Positions 1 to 11,800 of a stretch of DNA of 64,000 nt are shown here, one piece after another. The notes beneath the pieces were generated by a model. It searched no databases and was not told the origin of the DNA. It saw only the letters and a program-made list of their open reading frames with translations. Each line of letters opens with the position of its first letter. The first letter of the stretch is position 1. Source of the stretch: Candidatus Enterococcus huntleyi (GTDB lineage Bacteria > Bacillota > Bacilli > Lactobacillales > Enterococcaceae). Position numbers and translations under genes: made by a program. The stretch spans positions 1 to 64,000 of the forward strand of contig NZ_MAEJ01000010.1 of the NCBI RefSeq assembly GCF_009933175.1, written 5' to 3'.

Positions 1-104
1 TTTCTTTCGGTGGAGCAAGCTCCGGTGAAAGAAAAAGCGTTCGACTTGCATGTATTAGGCACGCCGCCAGCGTTCGTCCTGAGCCAGGATCAAACTCTCA
101 TAAT
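1..104 (-). rRNA. 16S ribosomal RNA, 5' end only (cut by window edge)
   Basis: The complement of this stretch reads GAGTTTGATCCTGGCTCAGG followed by GACGAACGCTGGCGGCG, the universal 5' end of bacterial 16S rRNA. The V1 hairpin that follows (CTTTCACCGGAGCTTGCTCC on the minus strand) is the form I know from the E. casseliflavus/E. gallinarum group. The gene runs leftward out of the window. The 5' boundary is placed by similarity and could be off by a few bases. Confidence 0.97.
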
Positions 105-272
105 AAAAGTTAGAACAATCTTGCGATTGTTAAGCTCAATTTGTTTGCTAGCATATTGCTTGCTTTGTTAAATGTTTGTGACTTGAACGAATCAAGTACA
201 CACTACACATTTGGTTTGTCTTACTTTGTTCAGTTTTCAAAGGTCTACCATTGCTGTTTCAGCAACTTTTAT

Positions 273-301
273 ATCTTATCAGTTAATCAAGTGAATGTCA
301 A
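273..301 (-). promoter_or_regulatory. rRNA operon promoter P2
   Basis: On the minus strand a perfect -35 (TTGACA, 296-301) is separated by 17 bases from a -10 (TAAGAT, 273-278). It points at the 16S gene and lies about 170 bases upstream of its start, the usual place for the promoter-proximal P2 of a Firmicute rrn operon. Confidence 0.8.
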
Positions 302-469
302 CATCTTTTTTATAAAAGTTTTTTTCAACTTCTTTTTCAGAAAGTTGTTTGCTTGTTTCAGCAACTTAATTAGAATAACAGTTTCGTTGTTATCTGTCAA
401 CAACTTTTTTCAATAAATTTTATTGATTTATCAACTGTTTTCTTGCCATCTCTCTCGAGCGACTTTGTT

Positions 470-498
470 ATTCTATCATTATATTTTAGACAAGTCAA
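470..498 (-). promoter_or_regulatory. rRNA operon promoter P1
   Basis: On the minus strand -35 TTGACT (493-498) and -10 TAGAAT (470-475) are separated by 17 bases. It is about 200 bases upstream of P2, giving the tandem promoter layout typical of rrn operons. Confidence 0.75.
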
Positions 499-727
499 CA
501 AAACATTTAAAAACTTTTTTTGTGACATTTAATAAAACAAATAACGACTCGAACAAATACTAATATAGCAATACCTGTAAAAAAAATCAACTAAAAATAA
601 TAAGTTTTTTAAACTTTTCTCAAACACGAATTTTATATAGAATTCCAATGATTTCGCTCGTTTTTTTCTGCATTTTCCTATCTATTCTTTTTATCTATCT
701 ATCGATTGTTCGTTGTCAATTCTATGC

Positions 728-773
728 AAACGGCTCACCCAACCTTAAATGGTCAGATGAGCCGTTTATTTTT
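728..773. terminator. Hairpin with T-run behind the etaS-like gene
   Basis: Perfect 10-bp arms AAACGGCTCA (728-737) and TGAGCCGTTT (758-767) with a 20-base loop. The better T-run is on the plus strand (ATTTTT after the stem); on the minus strand only TTTGC follows. Its position just after the kinase stop codon suggests a terminator, perhaps acting in both directions. Confidence 0.5.
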
Positions 774-786
774 GACTATAGTCACC

Positions 787-2289
787 TTATTTTTTCTTAA
801 TTGGAATAAAAATCCGGAAAATTGTCCCTTGATTTACCGCACTCTCTGCAGCAACTGTTCCTTTATAACTTTCAATAAGCTGCTTCGCTATCGAAAGACC
901 TAAACCATTTCCACCTTTGTTTCTAGCTCTCGCCTTATCCACTCGGTAGAATCGATTAAAGATTTTTTTCAAGTCATCCTCAGAGATTCCTTCGCCAAAG
1001 TCTTGAATGGCGATTTCGAATTCATTCCGCGATGTAGAAATAGAAATGTGCACTTCTTTTCTCAAAGTCGAGTATTTAATCGCATTATCTAAAATAATAA
1101 TGATGATCTGTTCAAAATGATTTCTGAAAATCCCTAATTGGATTTCTTCTGGGATATCATCGTCTAGCGTTAAAACAAAATCAGGATGCAAAATTTTGAA
1201 GTTGTTATAGACCTGATAGACAACTTCTTTCGCATTCGTCACTTCGTTAGCATAATGTATATCGACTTGTTCTGCTCTAGATAGATCAAGCATTTCCTGA
1301 ACTAAGCTTTTCATACGACTAATTTCTTGCATGCTGGCATTCAAAGATTCTTCCAACACTTCAGGATCATCTTTGCCCCATCGGTTAAGCAAGCTCAAAT
1401 GACCTTCAATAATTGCTACTGGTGTTCTCAGTTCGTGAGACACATCTTCGACAAACTGCTCTTGTTGCTCAATATATAGCCGCATACGATCTAGCATTTC
1501 ATTAAATATCTCTGATAAGTCAGCCAATTCGTCATTTGTTTTAATGTCCTTCATATGAATATCAGATTGCGGATCTTTTCTGATGGTATCCATTGTATCT
1601 CTTAATTCCTTTAACGGTTTTAAAAAGTACGAAGACAAGAAGAAGCCTAGCACACTGCTAAGAATTAGAGAAACCACCTCTAAGACGATTAAAGTTAGCA
1701 ACAGTTTATTTTTTATCTCATAAAAAGAAGACAATTCATAGAAGGTTTGAGCATAGCCTATCTTTTCTCTCGTGCCTTTCGAATAAATGACTTCGATTGA
1801 TAGAAAGCCAATTTTACTATCTAAAGTGATAATCGTTGGTGATTTACGTGTTTCTTGAAAAAGTTTTTGTTTTCGATTTTGTGTTTCAAATACTAGTTCT
1901 TTATCGAGATTGTATACATATAAACTCAAGCCTTCTTGGCCTAATTCGGAAATAAACGGATCTATTTGCATTAATGTACCTTCAATAGTCGTCGTTTTCT
2001 CAAATTGTTGTCCATCTGAAAATATTGAATTCGATAAATTTTTATAAGTATCAGTAATCGTCAATTCTTTCTCTGAATTAGCCAATCGTGAAACCACTTC
2101 TGCGGTCGTCTTCTCCAGATTCCCTCGTTCTTTGGCGACAATTAAGTTGACTGATGATTTATAAGTAATAACGGCAAAAATGGTAAAAACCACAAATATA
2201 AAGAAAGAACTAGCCAAGGCCCACTTGATAGTCAAGGAAGGCCCCTTTAGTTCTCTTTTTTCCGCTCTTTTTATTTTGCTTTGTTTCAC
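787..2289 (-). CDS. etaS: Sensor histidine kinase, EtaS/LisK type
   Basis: A 500-residue membrane kinase that senses an envelope or acid stress signal and phosphorylates the response regulator encoded just upstream. A transmembrane helix lies near residues 23-46, an extracytoplasmic sensor to about 190, a second helix near 193-217, then HAMP, the HisKA phosphorylation site (DVSHELRTP, near residue 285) and an HATPase domain with the [12 protein letters not shown] box. The start codon overlaps the regulator stop by 4 bases, so the pair is translationally coupled. The name rests on gene order: in E. faecalis etaRS lies beside gnd, pyk, pfk and dnaE. LisK and CsrS are the related families. Specific signal not visible from sequence. 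Confidence 0.85.
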   Translation of the reverse strand: MKQSKIKRAEKRELKGPSLTIKWALASSFFIFVVFTIFAVITYKSSVNLIVAKERGNLEKTTAEVVSRLANSEKELTITDTYKNLSNSIFSDGQQFEKTTTIEGTLMQIDPFISELGQEGLSLYVYNLDKELVFETQNRKQKLFQETRKSPTIITLDSKIGFLSIEVIYSKGTREKIGYAQTFYELSSFYEIKNKLLLTLIVLEVVSLILSSVLGFFLSSYFLKPLKELRDTMDTIRKDPQSDIHMKDIKTNDELADLSEIFNEMLDRMRLYIEQQEQFVEDVSHELRTPVAIIEGHLSLLNRWGKDDPEVLEESLNASMQEISRMKSLVQEMLDLSRAEQVDIHYANEVTNAKEVVYQVYNNFKILHPDFVLTLDDDIPEEIQLGIFRNHFEQIIIIILDNAIKYSTLRKEVHISISTSRNEFEIAIQDFGEGISEDDLKKIFNRFYRVDKARARNKGGNGLGLSIAKQLIESYKGTVAAESAVNQGTIFRIFIPIKKK

Positions 2290-2972
2290 GAGCGCATCAC
2301 ATAACCTGTTCCACGGACAGTTTGAATATAGCTCTCTTCTCCAGGAACATCGGTTTTATTACGCAAGTAACGAATGTACACATCAACAACGTTTGTTTCT
2401 ACCTCTGTCTCATAACCCCAAACTTTGTTAAGTAGAACATCTCTAGCTAATACAACATTGACATTTTCCATCAACGTTAATAGTAGCTCATATTCACGTT
2501 TAGTTAACTCGATTACTTCACTATCTCTTCTCACGACACGATTTTCTTTTTCAATTGTTAAATCGCGGTACGTAATCGTTGTTTGTTTCGCAACATTTTT
2601 GTCGCCTTCAATATCAATTCGACGTAGTAACGCACGCAAACGAGCAAGTAATTCTTCAATCGCAAAAGGTTTCACGATATAGTCATCGGCTCCATGATCC
2701 AAACCAGACACCCGGTCAATAACAGAATCTCTAGCAGTCATCATAATAATCGGCGTATTTTTTACTTGGCGTATACGACGGCAAACCTCCAAGCCATTTA
2801 GCTCTGGCAACATTAAATCTAAAAGAATTGCATCCCATTCACTATTCAGCGCAGCTTCCAGCCCTGTACGTCCATTGTAATGAACTTCTGTATTGTACCC
2901 TTCATGCTTCAACTCTAATTCGACAAAACGGGCCAAGTTCTTTTCATCCTCAATGATTAGAATATTACTCAT
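2286..2972 (-). CDS. etaR: OmpR-family response regulator, EtaR/LisR type
   Basis: A 228-residue cytoplasmic DNA-binding regulator. The receiver domain has the acidic pocket (IEDE, residues 7-10), phospho-acceptor Asp52 (LLDLMLPE) and the KPF lysine; a winged-helix Trans_reg_C domain ending in [11 protein letters not shown] follows. An in-frame ATG 14 codons upstream exists, but [10 protein letters not shown] is the conserved N-terminus of the family and has GAAAGGA upstream, so position 2972 is chosen. It is the first gene of the two-gene operon with the kinase. In E. faecalis the homologous pair affects stress tolerance and virulence; that role is carried over by homology only. Confidence 0.88.
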   Translation of the reverse strand: MSNILIIEDEKNLARFVELELKHEGYNTEVHYNGRTGLEAALNSEWDAILLDLMLPELNGLEVCRRIRQVKNTPIIMMTARDSVIDRVSGLDHGADDYIVKPFAIEELLARLRALLRRIDIEGDKNVAKQTTITYRDLTIEKENRVVRRDSEVIELTKREYELLLTLMENVNVVLARDVLLNKVWGYETEVETNVVDVYIRYLRNKTDVPGEESYIQTVRGTGYVMRS

Positions 2973-3073
2973 GTATGCTTTATCCTTTCTCTTCCTAAGC
3001 TTTTTCGAAACCACATCATTATAACGGTTATTCCAAAAAAAATCTACTGTGTTTGTATTCCATCGCTTTCATA

Positions 3074-3118
3074 AAATAAAGACTGGGATATAACTGAAAG
3101 AGTTTTGTCCCAGCCTTT
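3074..3118 (-). terminator. Terminator after gnd
   Basis: On the minus strand arms AAAGGCTGGGA and TCCCAGTCTTT (3108-3118 and 3078-3088) form an 11-bp stem with a G-U pair, followed by ATTTTAT. It separates gnd from the response-regulator operon. Confidence 0.75.
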
Positions 3119-3151
3119 CAATTTTACCTACTCAAAATCGTTATTGACTGA

Positions 3152-4570
3152 TTATTCTTCGTTATACCAAGAATAATGGAAGATGCCTTCTTTGTCGACG
3201 CGTTCATACGTATGAGCACCGAAGTAATCACGTTGCGCTTGGATTAAGTTCGCTGGCAATCTTTCTGAACGGTAAGAGTCGAAGTACGCAATGGCAGATG
3301 AGAAAGTCGGTACAGGTACACCAGCTTGAACAGCTAACGCTACTACTTCACGTACTGCTTGTTGGTATTTTCTAGTAATCTCCATGAAATACTCATCTAA
3401 TAATAGATTTTCAATATCTGGTTCTTTTTCATAGGCATCAGTAATTTTTTGTAAGAAGCCTGCACGGATAATACAGCCCGCACGCCAAATCTTAGCAATC
3501 TCGCCAAATGGTAAATCCCATTCGTACTCTTTAGAAGCCACACGTAATTGCGCAAAGCCTTGAGCATAGCTCATGATTTTACTGAAATAAAGAGCTTCAC
3601 GGATTTTTTCGATGAATTCTTCTTTGTCACCGTTGAAAGTAAAAGTTGGTTTTGGTAAAACTTTACTTGCAGCGACACGTTCTTCTTTATAAGCTGAGAT
3701 ATAACGAGCAAAGACTGATTCTGTAATCAATGGTAATGGTACACCTAGATCAAGCGCACTTTGGCTTGTCCATTTACCTGTTCCTTTGTTACCTGCAGCA
3801 TCTAAAATAACATCAACGATTGGTTTACCTGTTCCTTCGTCATCTTTACGTGTTAAAATGTCTGCTGTAATTTCGATTAGGTAGCTATCTAATTCGCCTT
3901 CGTTCCACTCTTTAAAGATGTCTGCCATCTCATCCACTGAAACACCTAATATGTTTTGCATTAAGTCATATGACTCAGCAATTAGCTGCATATCGCCATA
4001 TTCGATTCCGTTGTGAACCATTTTTACATAGTGACCTGCCCCGTTAGGACCAATATATGTAACACATGGCTCACCATCTTCAGCTTTTGCAGAGATTTGC
4101 TCTAAAATAGGGGCCACAAGCTCATAGGCTTCCTTTTGACCACCAGGCATGATAGAAGGACCTTTTAAGGCGCCCTCTTCCCCACCTGAAACACCAGTAC
4201 CAATAAAGTTAATACCAGAGTCAGCTAACATTTCATTTCTACGGATAGTATCTTGGAAGAAGGTATTTCCACCATCAATTAAGATATCACCTTTATCTAA
4301 ATGAGGAAGCAATTCTTGAATCGTCGCATCTGTTGCCGCGCCTGCTTTAACCATTAATAAAATGCGGCGTGGTGTTTCGATAGAAGCTACAAACTCTTCA
4401 ATTGTATAAGTTGCTTTAAAATTCTTCGTTGGGTGCTCATTAACGACTTCTTCTGTTTTTGAACCCGTACGATTAAATAGGGCTACTGAATACCCACGGC
4501 TTTCAATATTTAAAGCTAAGTTTTTTCCCATGACGGCCATACCGACAACGCCAATTTGTTGTTTTGTCAT
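3152..4570 (-). CDS. gnd: 6-phosphogluconate dehydrogenase, decarboxylating
   Basis: A 472-residue cytosolic enzyme of the oxidative pentose phosphate pathway: 6-phosphogluconate + NADP+ gives ribulose 5-phosphate, CO2 and NADPH. The N-terminal Rossmann domain starts [15 protein letters not shown]; the substrate-site motif [19 protein letters not shown] lies near residues 128-146 and the catalytic Lys region is [17 protein letters not shown] near 180-196. Length is that of the dimeric long-chain form. A strong RBS (GGAGGAAATCAA before ATG) supports the start. It is transcribed alone between two terminators, with its own promoter and a weak cre-like site upstream. Confidence 0.97.
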   Translation of the reverse strand: MTKQQIGVVGMAVMGKNLALNIESRGYSVALFNRTGSKTEEVVNEHPTKNFKATYTIEEFVASIETPRRILLMVKAGAATDATIQELLPHLDKGDILIDGGNTFFQDTIRRNEMLADSGINFIGTGVSGGEEGALKGPSIMPGGQKEAYELVAPILEQISAKAEDGEPCVTYIGPNGAGHYVKMVHNGIEYGDMQLIAESYDLMQNILGVSVDEMADIFKEWNEGELDSYLIEITADILTRKDDEGTGKPIVDVILDAAGNKGTGKWTSQSALDLGVPLPLITESVFARYISAYKEERVAASKVLPKPTFTFNGDKEEFIEKIREALYFSKIMSYAQGFAQLRVASKEYEWDLPFGEIAKIWRAGCIIRAGFLQKITDAYEKEPDIENLLLDEYFMEITRKYQQAVREVVALAVQAGVPVPTFSSAIAYFDSYRSERLPANLIQAQRDYFGAHTYERVDKEGIFHYSWYNEE

Positions 4571-4610
4571 TTGATTTCCTCCTGCATCTTTAAAATTCCT
4601 TTATAATCTC

Positions 4611-4672
4611 TCTCATTATATCCTAATAGAAAGAGATTGAAAACAAAAGAGTCTATTTTTAAGCGCTTCAAC
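4611..4672 (-). promoter_or_regulatory. gnd promoter with possible weak cre site
   Basis: On the minus strand the -10 TATAAT is preceded at 17 bases by TTTTCA. About 40 bases further upstream is the core AAGCGCTT (4661-4668), which is the centre of the CcpA cre consensus but with poor outer positions. The promoter is reasonably clear; the cre call is a guess. Confidence 0.5.
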
Positions 4673-4685
4673 GCGATTTTTTTAC

Positions 4686-4723
4686 AAAATAAACCCCAAG
4701 GCTCCATGGTTAGCCTTGGGGTT
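4686..4723. terminator. Terminator after rpmF, may act both ways
   Basis: Twelve-base arms AACCCCAAGGCT (4692-4703) and AGCCTTGGGGTT (4712-4723). On the minus strand the stem is followed by TATTTTG and on the plus strand by TTACATTTTT. It lies 27 bases past the rpmF stop. Confidence 0.8.
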
Positions 4724-4749
4724 TTACATTTTTCTATGCTAAAAATGTA

Positions 4750-4929
4750 CTATGCTTCTTTAGACGCAACGTCTTTCCCATCATAGTAACCGCAGCTTGC
4801 GCATACGTGATGGCTTTTTTTCATTTCACCACAGTTTGGACATTCGTTCAAACCATTAATAGTTAATTTGTAGTGAGTACGACGTTTTGCTTTTTTTGCT
4901 TTTGATGTTTTTCTAGCTGGTACTGCCAT
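4750..4929 (-). CDS. rpmF: 50S ribosomal protein L32
   Basis: A 59-residue protein beginning [20 protein letters not shown], the standard N-terminus of bacterial L32, and carrying two CxxC pairs (CPNCG near 30-34 and CASCG near 43-47) of the zinc-binding form. It is a structural part of the large ribosomal subunit. The RBS AGGAGGTGT lies 9 bases before the ATG. It follows the yceD-type gene by 60 bases, the widely conserved yceD-rpmF arrangement. The Cys4 form suggests zinc-replete expression; a Cys-less paralogue may exist elsewhere. Confidence 0.96.
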   Translation of the reverse strand: MAVPARKTSKAKKAKRRTHYKLTINGLNECPNCGEMKKSHHVCASCGYYDGKDVASKEA

Positions 4930-4989
4930 ATCGTTGTTACACCTCCTTGTAAAAGACTTGTATCACGAGGATACAATTATATTCCAATC

Positions 4990-5544
4990 TTACTCGTTAT
5001 CATCTGCTGAAAATAGCTCAGATAATTTTGCAAGACGAGGATCTACTTCACTGCTGACTGCTTCTTTTCTCTGCACATACTCTTCTTCAGAAATCACTTC
5101 CCAACTCTCTCCCTTAGGAAAGTCTTCGGACTTCATCTCCTCTTCAGTTAATACGCGCATCGGAATCATCAACAACAGGTTGTCTTCGATGGACTGCTTG
5201 AGATCTAGCTGAGCTGTCTCCAACAAAAGAATTTCTTCTTCTGGAATCAGTTCATCGCGACTTTGATACTGCTCTTCGGTCATAAAGACTTCATCGACTT
5301 CAAAATTCATCGGCAAAGCAACTGGTTCAAGTGAACGAGTTGACGGAACAGTGATCGTTGTTTGGATGTTGTAATGAACAAGATAGTCTTTTTTCGTTAC
5401 CGTAATCAGACCCTCTACCTGAACTGGAGCAACATCCAATATTAAATTATCTCTTTTAATTAGATCACTTTTCAAGTCAAGTGTCTCACTAAAATTCAGG
5501 GGCGCCTCTTGGTATTTTCTTAATTCCAATAAAGACCATTTCAT
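4990..5544 (-). CDS. yceD: YceD family protein (DUF177), 23S rRNA accumulation factor
   Basis: A 184-residue acidic protein of the DUF177/YceD family, which in E. coli and plants is needed for normal 23S rRNA accumulation; the molecular action is unknown. The central stretch LDVAPVQVEGLITVTKKDYLVHYNI resembles the conserved beta-rich core (residues about 38-62), although the CxRCL cysteines of some members are absent. The tail is strongly acidic. The start at 5544 (MKWSLLEL) is preferred over an ATG eight codons earlier because AGAGGTGATG lies at the right spacing. Placement just before rpmF is the classical context of this family. Confidence 0.85.
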   Translation of the reverse strand: MKWSLLELRKYQEAPLNFSETLDLKSDLIKRDNLILDVAPVQVEGLITVTKKDYLVHYNIQTTITVPSTRSLEPVALPMNFEVDEVFMTEEQYQSRDELIPEEEILLLETAQLDLKQSIEDNLLLMIPMRVLTEEEMKSEDFPKGESWEVISEEEYVQRKEAVSSEVDPRLAKLSELFSADDNE

Positions 5545-5745
5545 GTTTTCATCACCTCTACACAACAAAAGCTATTATACAGGGCTAAGAAAAGTTTGTC
5601 AATGAAATTTTCTTGACACCTTTTCATAGGCTCCTAGCGCTTTATTCATGTTATTCGATTGATCGATATAAATTATATTCTTTTGAATCAACGACTCACC
5701 TATTCACACCTCGAGGGCGTCCATTTACGTCATCAATCAAAAGAA

Positions 5746-5778
5746 GAAAAAACGAGAGCGGAACCTACGTTCCGCTCT
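5746..5778 (-). terminator. Terminator after pyk
   Basis: Near-perfect stem GAGCGGAAC (5756-5764) / GTTCCGCTC (5769-5777) with a four-base loop; on the minus strand it is followed by TCGTTTTTTC. It closes the pfkA-pyk transcription unit. Confidence 0.8.
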
Positions 5779-5855
5779 ATAGTTATGATTCAAGCAAATA
5801 AATCTATTCACCATTCCTCAATATCGATTTAATTAAATCAGTCGTTCAACTTAGC

Positions 5856-7622
5856 TTAGATAGCTGTTGTTTGACCACGGTAGACAATCCCACGACGAGG
5901 ATCTACTGTGATTAATTCGCCATCAGCGATAGTTGAAGTTGCTTCAGAAGCGCCAACGATTACAGGAATATCTTTAGCAATCCCAACAACAGCTGCGTGA
6001 GAAGTTAAACCACCTTCTTCAACGATAAGTGCTGAAGCTTTTTCGATTGCTGGCATATATTCTTTGTCAGTTGTAGGAACAACTAGAACCATACCGTCTT
6101 TTGCATTTTTCACAGCTTCTGCTGCTGATGATGCAACGACTGCATTAGCAACGACTGTTTCAGAACCCACACCTTGTGCTTCTAAAAGTTTTGAACCAAT
6201 CATTTGAATTTTCATTACGTTAGTTGTACCACGTTCGCCAACTGGAACACCGGCAGTGATTAAGATTAAATCTCCTTCAGAAGCGAAGCCTAATTCAACT
6301 GCTTTGTTAGCTGCTAATTCGAACATTTCGTCAGTTGTTGTTGGTTTTTCAGTAACTGTTGGATAAACACCCCAGTTTAACATTAAACCACGACGAGTAC
6401 GTTCATCAAAAGTAACTGCTAAGATGTCAGCTTCTGGACGGTATTTAGAAATCATTTTTGCAGTGTAACCAGATTCAGTTGCTGCAACGATTGTTTTCAC
6501 GCCTAAGTTTTTAGCTGCACGAGCAACAGATAAACCGATTGTTTCTGTTACGTCAGTTTTATCAAATTGGTTAACTTGGAAAGTACCTAATTCTGATAAA
6601 GCTTGTTCTGATTCTTCATCAATACGAGCCATTGTTGCAACAGATTGAACTGGGTAAGCACCATTTGCAGACTCACCAGAAAGCATAGTAGCATCTGTTC
6701 CATCAAACACAGCATTGGCAACGTCAGAAGCTTCCGCACGTGTTGGACGAGGATTTTGTTGCATTGTTTCTAACATTTGAGTCGCTGTAATAACTGATTT
6801 ACCAGCTAAGTTACATTTTTTGATGATACGTTTTTGAGCTAATGGTACTAACTCAGCAGCGATTTCAACACCCATGTCTCCACGAGCAACCATGATACCA
6901 TCAGAAACTTTGATGATTTCATCAATGTTATCGATTCCTTCTTGTGATTCAATTTTAGAAATGATTTGAACGTGGTTCATATCTTTTTCTTCTAAAATTT
7001 CACGAATATCAAGAACGTCTTGTGCTTTACGAACAAAACTTGCAGCGATAAAGTCGATATCGTTGTCTAAACCGAAACGGATATCATCTGCATCTTTTTC
7101 TGTAATCCCTGGTAAGCTGATTGAAACGCCTGGTGCGTTAACCCCTTTACGAGAGCCTAAGATTCCAGCATTTTGAACTTCAGTAACTAATTCGTTCGTT
7201 GCTTCATCTTTTTCGATGATTCTCATATCGATTAAGCCATCATCAAACAGTACGTGTCCGCCCACGTGAACATCATTGAATAAACCTGGATAAGTGACAG
7301 CAATTTTCTCTTTAGAGCCTTCTAAAGTGTCGTCCATAGAAATACGAACTACATCGCCAATTGAAAATTCAATTTTACCAGTTTCAGTGCCTTGAACAGT
7401 CGTACGAATTTCTGCTCCTTTTGTATCTAACAGGATAGCTACGCCTTGTCCAACTTGTTTTTCAGCTTCACGAACCATTGTCATACGAGACAATTGTTCT
7501 TCATGGTCACCATGTGAGAAGTTAAAACGGAAAACATTTGCTCCAGCTTTGATTAATTCTGCAATCAGTTCAACGCTGTTACTGGCTGGTCCTAATGTAC
7601 TTACGATTTTGGTTTTTTTCAT
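5856..7622 (-). CDS. pyk: Pyruvate kinase with C-terminal PEP-utiliser domain
   Basis: A 588-residue cytosolic glycolytic enzyme: phosphoenolpyruvate + ADP gives pyruvate + ATP. The barrel starts KKTKIVSTLGPAS; the active-site signature IISKIESQEGIDNIDEI (near 218-234) contains the catalytic Lys. After residue about 475 comes an extra domain similar to the phosphohistidine domain of PEP-utilising enzymes, with GGLTSHAAVVG near 548-558, as in Bacillus and other Firmicute enzymes. The gene lies 74 bases after pfkA in the same direction, a conserved glycolytic operon expected to be under CcpA influence. Confidence 0.97.
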   Translation of the reverse strand: MKKTKIVSTLGPASNSVELIAELIKAGANVFRFNFSHGDHEEQLSRMTMVREAEKQVGQGVAILLDTKGAEIRTTVQGTETGKIEFSIGDVVRISMDDTLEGSKEKIAVTYPGLFNDVHVGGHVLFDDGLIDMRIIEKDEATNELVTEVQNAGILGSRKGVNAPGVSISLPGITEKDADDIRFGLDNDIDFIAASFVRKAQDVLDIREILEEKDMNHVQIISKIESQEGIDNIDEIIKVSDGIMVARGDMGVEIAAELVPLAQKRIIKKCNLAGKSVITATQMLETMQQNPRPTRAEASDVANAVFDGTDATMLSGESANGAYPVQSVATMARIDEESEQALSELGTFQVNQFDKTDVTETIGLSVARAAKNLGVKTIVAATESGYTAKMISKYRPEADILAVTFDERTRRGLMLNWGVYPTVTEKPTTTDEMFELAANKAVELGFASEGDLILITAGVPVGERGTTNVMKIQMIGSKLLEAQGVGSETVVANAVVASSAAEAVKNAKDGMVLVVPTTDKEYMPAIEKASALIVEEGGLTSHAAVVGIAKDIPVIVGASEATSTIADGELITVDPRRGIVYRGQTTAI

Positions 7623-7696
7623 TACTAAACGCTCCTACTGTTTTATTTGTTTATTAATAGCCGTTAAGCTTAATAATCATGTGCTAGTTTTGCCTT

Positions 7697-8668
<972 letters not shown>

Positions 8669-8743
8669 TCACCTCATTAATATACTTTTTTTCTAAGTTA
8701 AGCACTTAGATAAAACCTTATTTTAACACTAACCACGTCCTAT

Positions 8744-8772
8744 ATTTTACCATTAAAACGTCGATATGTCTT
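8744..8772 (-). promoter_or_regulatory. pfkA-pyk operon promoter
   Basis: On the minus strand -35 AAGACA (8767-8772) and -10 TAAAAT (8744-8749) with a 17-base spacer, about 85 bases before the pfkA ATG. Confidence 0.65.
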
Positions 8773-8829
8773 GGGAAATAAACAAAAAAATGAAAAATGT
8801 TGAAAACGTGTGGTAAAATTTACCGTAAA

Positions 8830-11800
8830 TTATTTGAAAACCACATTTCCTTCACCTAATATATAGCTTAATTGATTTTTCACCTCTTGGCTATCTTCTA
8901 GCCAATTTTCGGCACTTAACCCAATTTTTTTCCCACTTTGTTCAAAGAAGATAATGATTGGGACACTTCCTCTATTTTTTCTGAAAACTTGCTTCAGTTG
9001 ATTCATCACCTCCGGCTGATCTTTTTCAGCTACGACACGTAAGAAACAAGTGGCTTTACTGATTGCTTGTTCAGCTTCGTCTGCACGTTGAATCGTCTCT
9101 GCTAAGACCTGCAGCTCCTGATTATAATTGCTTTTTTCAACCTTTCCAGAAACCAAAATCACTTGATTCTCTTCTAAAAAAGTCCGACTGCTTCGGTAAG
9201 TTTTTGGAAAAACAGTTAATGAAACTTCGCCACTCACATCATTGCCATCTATAAAAGCCATCTGCTCACCTTTTTTTGTCCGAATCTCACGAATACTTCG
9301 TACGTAGACGAGTAAATTGACTGTTTGTCCTGGCAAAATATCAGAAATTGCCGTAACTTTTTTCGCTAGACGGATACGCTCATAGTTTTCGGTTGGATGA
9401 CCAGAAAGATAGGTGCCTAAATATTTTTCTTCAAACTCTAGCTTCTCCTCAAGTGAATAGTCCGCTATTTCTTCTTCTTTTAGCGACAAAATATCTAGCA
9501 AGCTTTCACTCCCACTACTAAAGACGACATTTTGAATTTTCCCTTCTAATTCTTTCAAAAGTTGACGACGATTAGGTTTCAGCTGATCAAAGGCTCCAAT
9601 CAAAATTAGGGGTTCTAAATAATCAACTTTTAACCATTTTTTATCCAATCTAAGCAAAAATTGATCAAAACTCTTATAGCTCCCCGCTGCTTTTCGCTCC
9701 TCGATAATGGCCTGAATGAAATCTCTGCGGACTCCTTTAATTCCACTAAAACCAAATGCTAACTGATTTTTCGAATGAACCGTAAAACTATAGTTACTTT
9801 GATTAATCGTTGGTGGAACGATGTCTAACTTGTGTTTTCTCGCTTCATTAAGGTACTCTTTCATTTTTGTCGAATGGTGTCTCACAGAATGCAGTAACGC
9901 TCCGTAAAATGGCGCTGGATAATGAACCTTCAAATAAGCCATTTGAAAACCAACAAACGAATAGGCAAACGCGTGAGATCGATTAAAGCCATAGTCGGCA
10001 AAACGTTCGATATAATCATAAATCTCATTGGCTTTTTCTTTCGAGTGACCTTGCGCAACAGAACCTGTAACGAAGTTTCGCCGTTGCTCATCTAGGACTT
10101 CTTTTTTCTTTTTACTAATTGCTCGTCTCAGAATATCGGCTTGTCCTAGACTAAAGCCGGCCATTTTTGAAGCAACTTGCATAATTTGCTCCTGATACAC
10201 GATAATTCCATAAGTGTTTGACAGGATTTCTTTTAAGCTATCATCTGGAAAATTAATTGGTTCTTGGCCTTTTTTACGCCGCACAAAGGTATCGATATTT
10301 TGCATCGGTCCTGGTCTGTAGAGCGCATTGACCGCTGCAATATCTTCAATCGATGTCGGTCCCAGCTTGCGTAACACATTTCTAATCCCAGCTGATTCAA
10401 ATTGAAAGACACCAGAAGTCTCGCCTCTTTGAAAGAGCGCCAATGTCTCAGGATCGTCTAAAGGAATTTTCTTTAACTCGACCTCTTCTTTATACACGCG
10501 CTTGATGGACTTCAGCGCGTGATCAATGATAGACAGGTTCCGTAGGCCTAAGAAATCCATCTTTAGTAAGCCGACTGTTTCCACATCCGTCATCGTATAC
10601 TGCGTCAAAAAGATTCCTTCCGTTCCTTCTTGTAAGGGCACTAGCTCCAATAGATTTTGGTCGCTAATCACAACCCCTGCCGCATGGGTCGAAACGTGGC
10701 GCGGAAGTCCTTCTAGTTGCAGAGCAGTTTTGTAAAGTAACTGATTTTGCTGATTGGCATTCACTAGTTCAACAAAACGTTGAGATTCTTCGTAAGCTTT
10801 TGCTAAGGTCATCTTCAGCGCATTTGGCACCGCCTGTGACCAACGATTGGCTTCACTTTGTGACAGTCCAAAGACTCGAGAGACATCTCGTAAGACCATC
10901 TTAGCTGCCATCGTACCAAACGTCGCAATCTGTGCAACATGGTACTGACCGTATTTTTCTTTGACATAATGGAGCACTTCTTCGCGCCGATTATCAGGAA
11001 TATCCAAATCAAAATCGGGCATTGTATAACGCTCAGGATTCAGAAATCGTTCGAACAATAAATTATATTGCAATGGATCAACGTCGGTAATCGACAAGAC
11101 ATAGGCCACAAGAGAACCCGCACCTGATCCACGCCCCGCACCAGTCACAATCTGACTTTTATGGGCAAAGTCCATGACATCCCAAACGATGAGGAAATAG
11201 TCATCAAAGCCCATTTGATGAATAATACCAAGCTCATAGTCTAACCGTTGGTAATAGTCATCTGTTAGAGATTCAATACGTTGTTCAATCCGCTCCAGAC
11301 ACAATTGTCTCAAGTACAGATGCGGTTCTTGGTCTTCTGGCACCGGATAATGGGGTAGCAATTTTTGATGCAACGGCAAGACGACTTCGCAGGCATCGGC
11401 CATTTTTTCCGCATTCCTAACAGCCACTTCCAGTCCATTTTCCACAAATAATTGTTTAATCTGCACTTCAGTCATTAAATAATCCGGTCCCTCGATGAGC
11501 GCACGCTTGGATTTGCCACTTTCTAATTGCGTACCGGCTTGAATATGCTGCATCACTTCAATGGCAAAAGCCTCCGAAGCTTCTAAATAGCGCACACTGT
11601 GCAGCGCCAGTGGTTTTAGCAAATACTCTGCTTGTAACAGCTCCCACTCTGGATTCTGCTCAATAGAACCTATCGTAACCGCGACATAGACACTCTCCTC
11701 TTGAAAGAGTGAGAGCACTGTTTGTACTCGCTCATCAGTCCCAGGATGCTGTTCTAATGCTAACTCCGCGAACTCATTTGCCTCTGGGAGGACTGCAAAA

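Larger units (their letters stand above)
105..786. other. Intergenic region: rRNA operon leader and promoters, plus a hairpin behind the sensor kinase gene
   Basis: This gene-free stretch holds the leader of the leftward rRNA operon with two sigma-A promoters (273-301 and 470-498), T-rich leader sequence between them and the 16S start, about 230 bases of A+T-rich DNA without recognisable structure, and an inverted repeat at 728-773. An open frame at 141-416 on the plus strand lies antisense to the rRNA leader and is not considered a gene. Confidence 0.8.

Noticed and set aside
141-416. A 91-codon frame on the plus strand in the rRNA leader
   Set aside because: It is antisense to the rRNA leader, overlaps promoter P2, has no RBS and its product has no recognisable domain.
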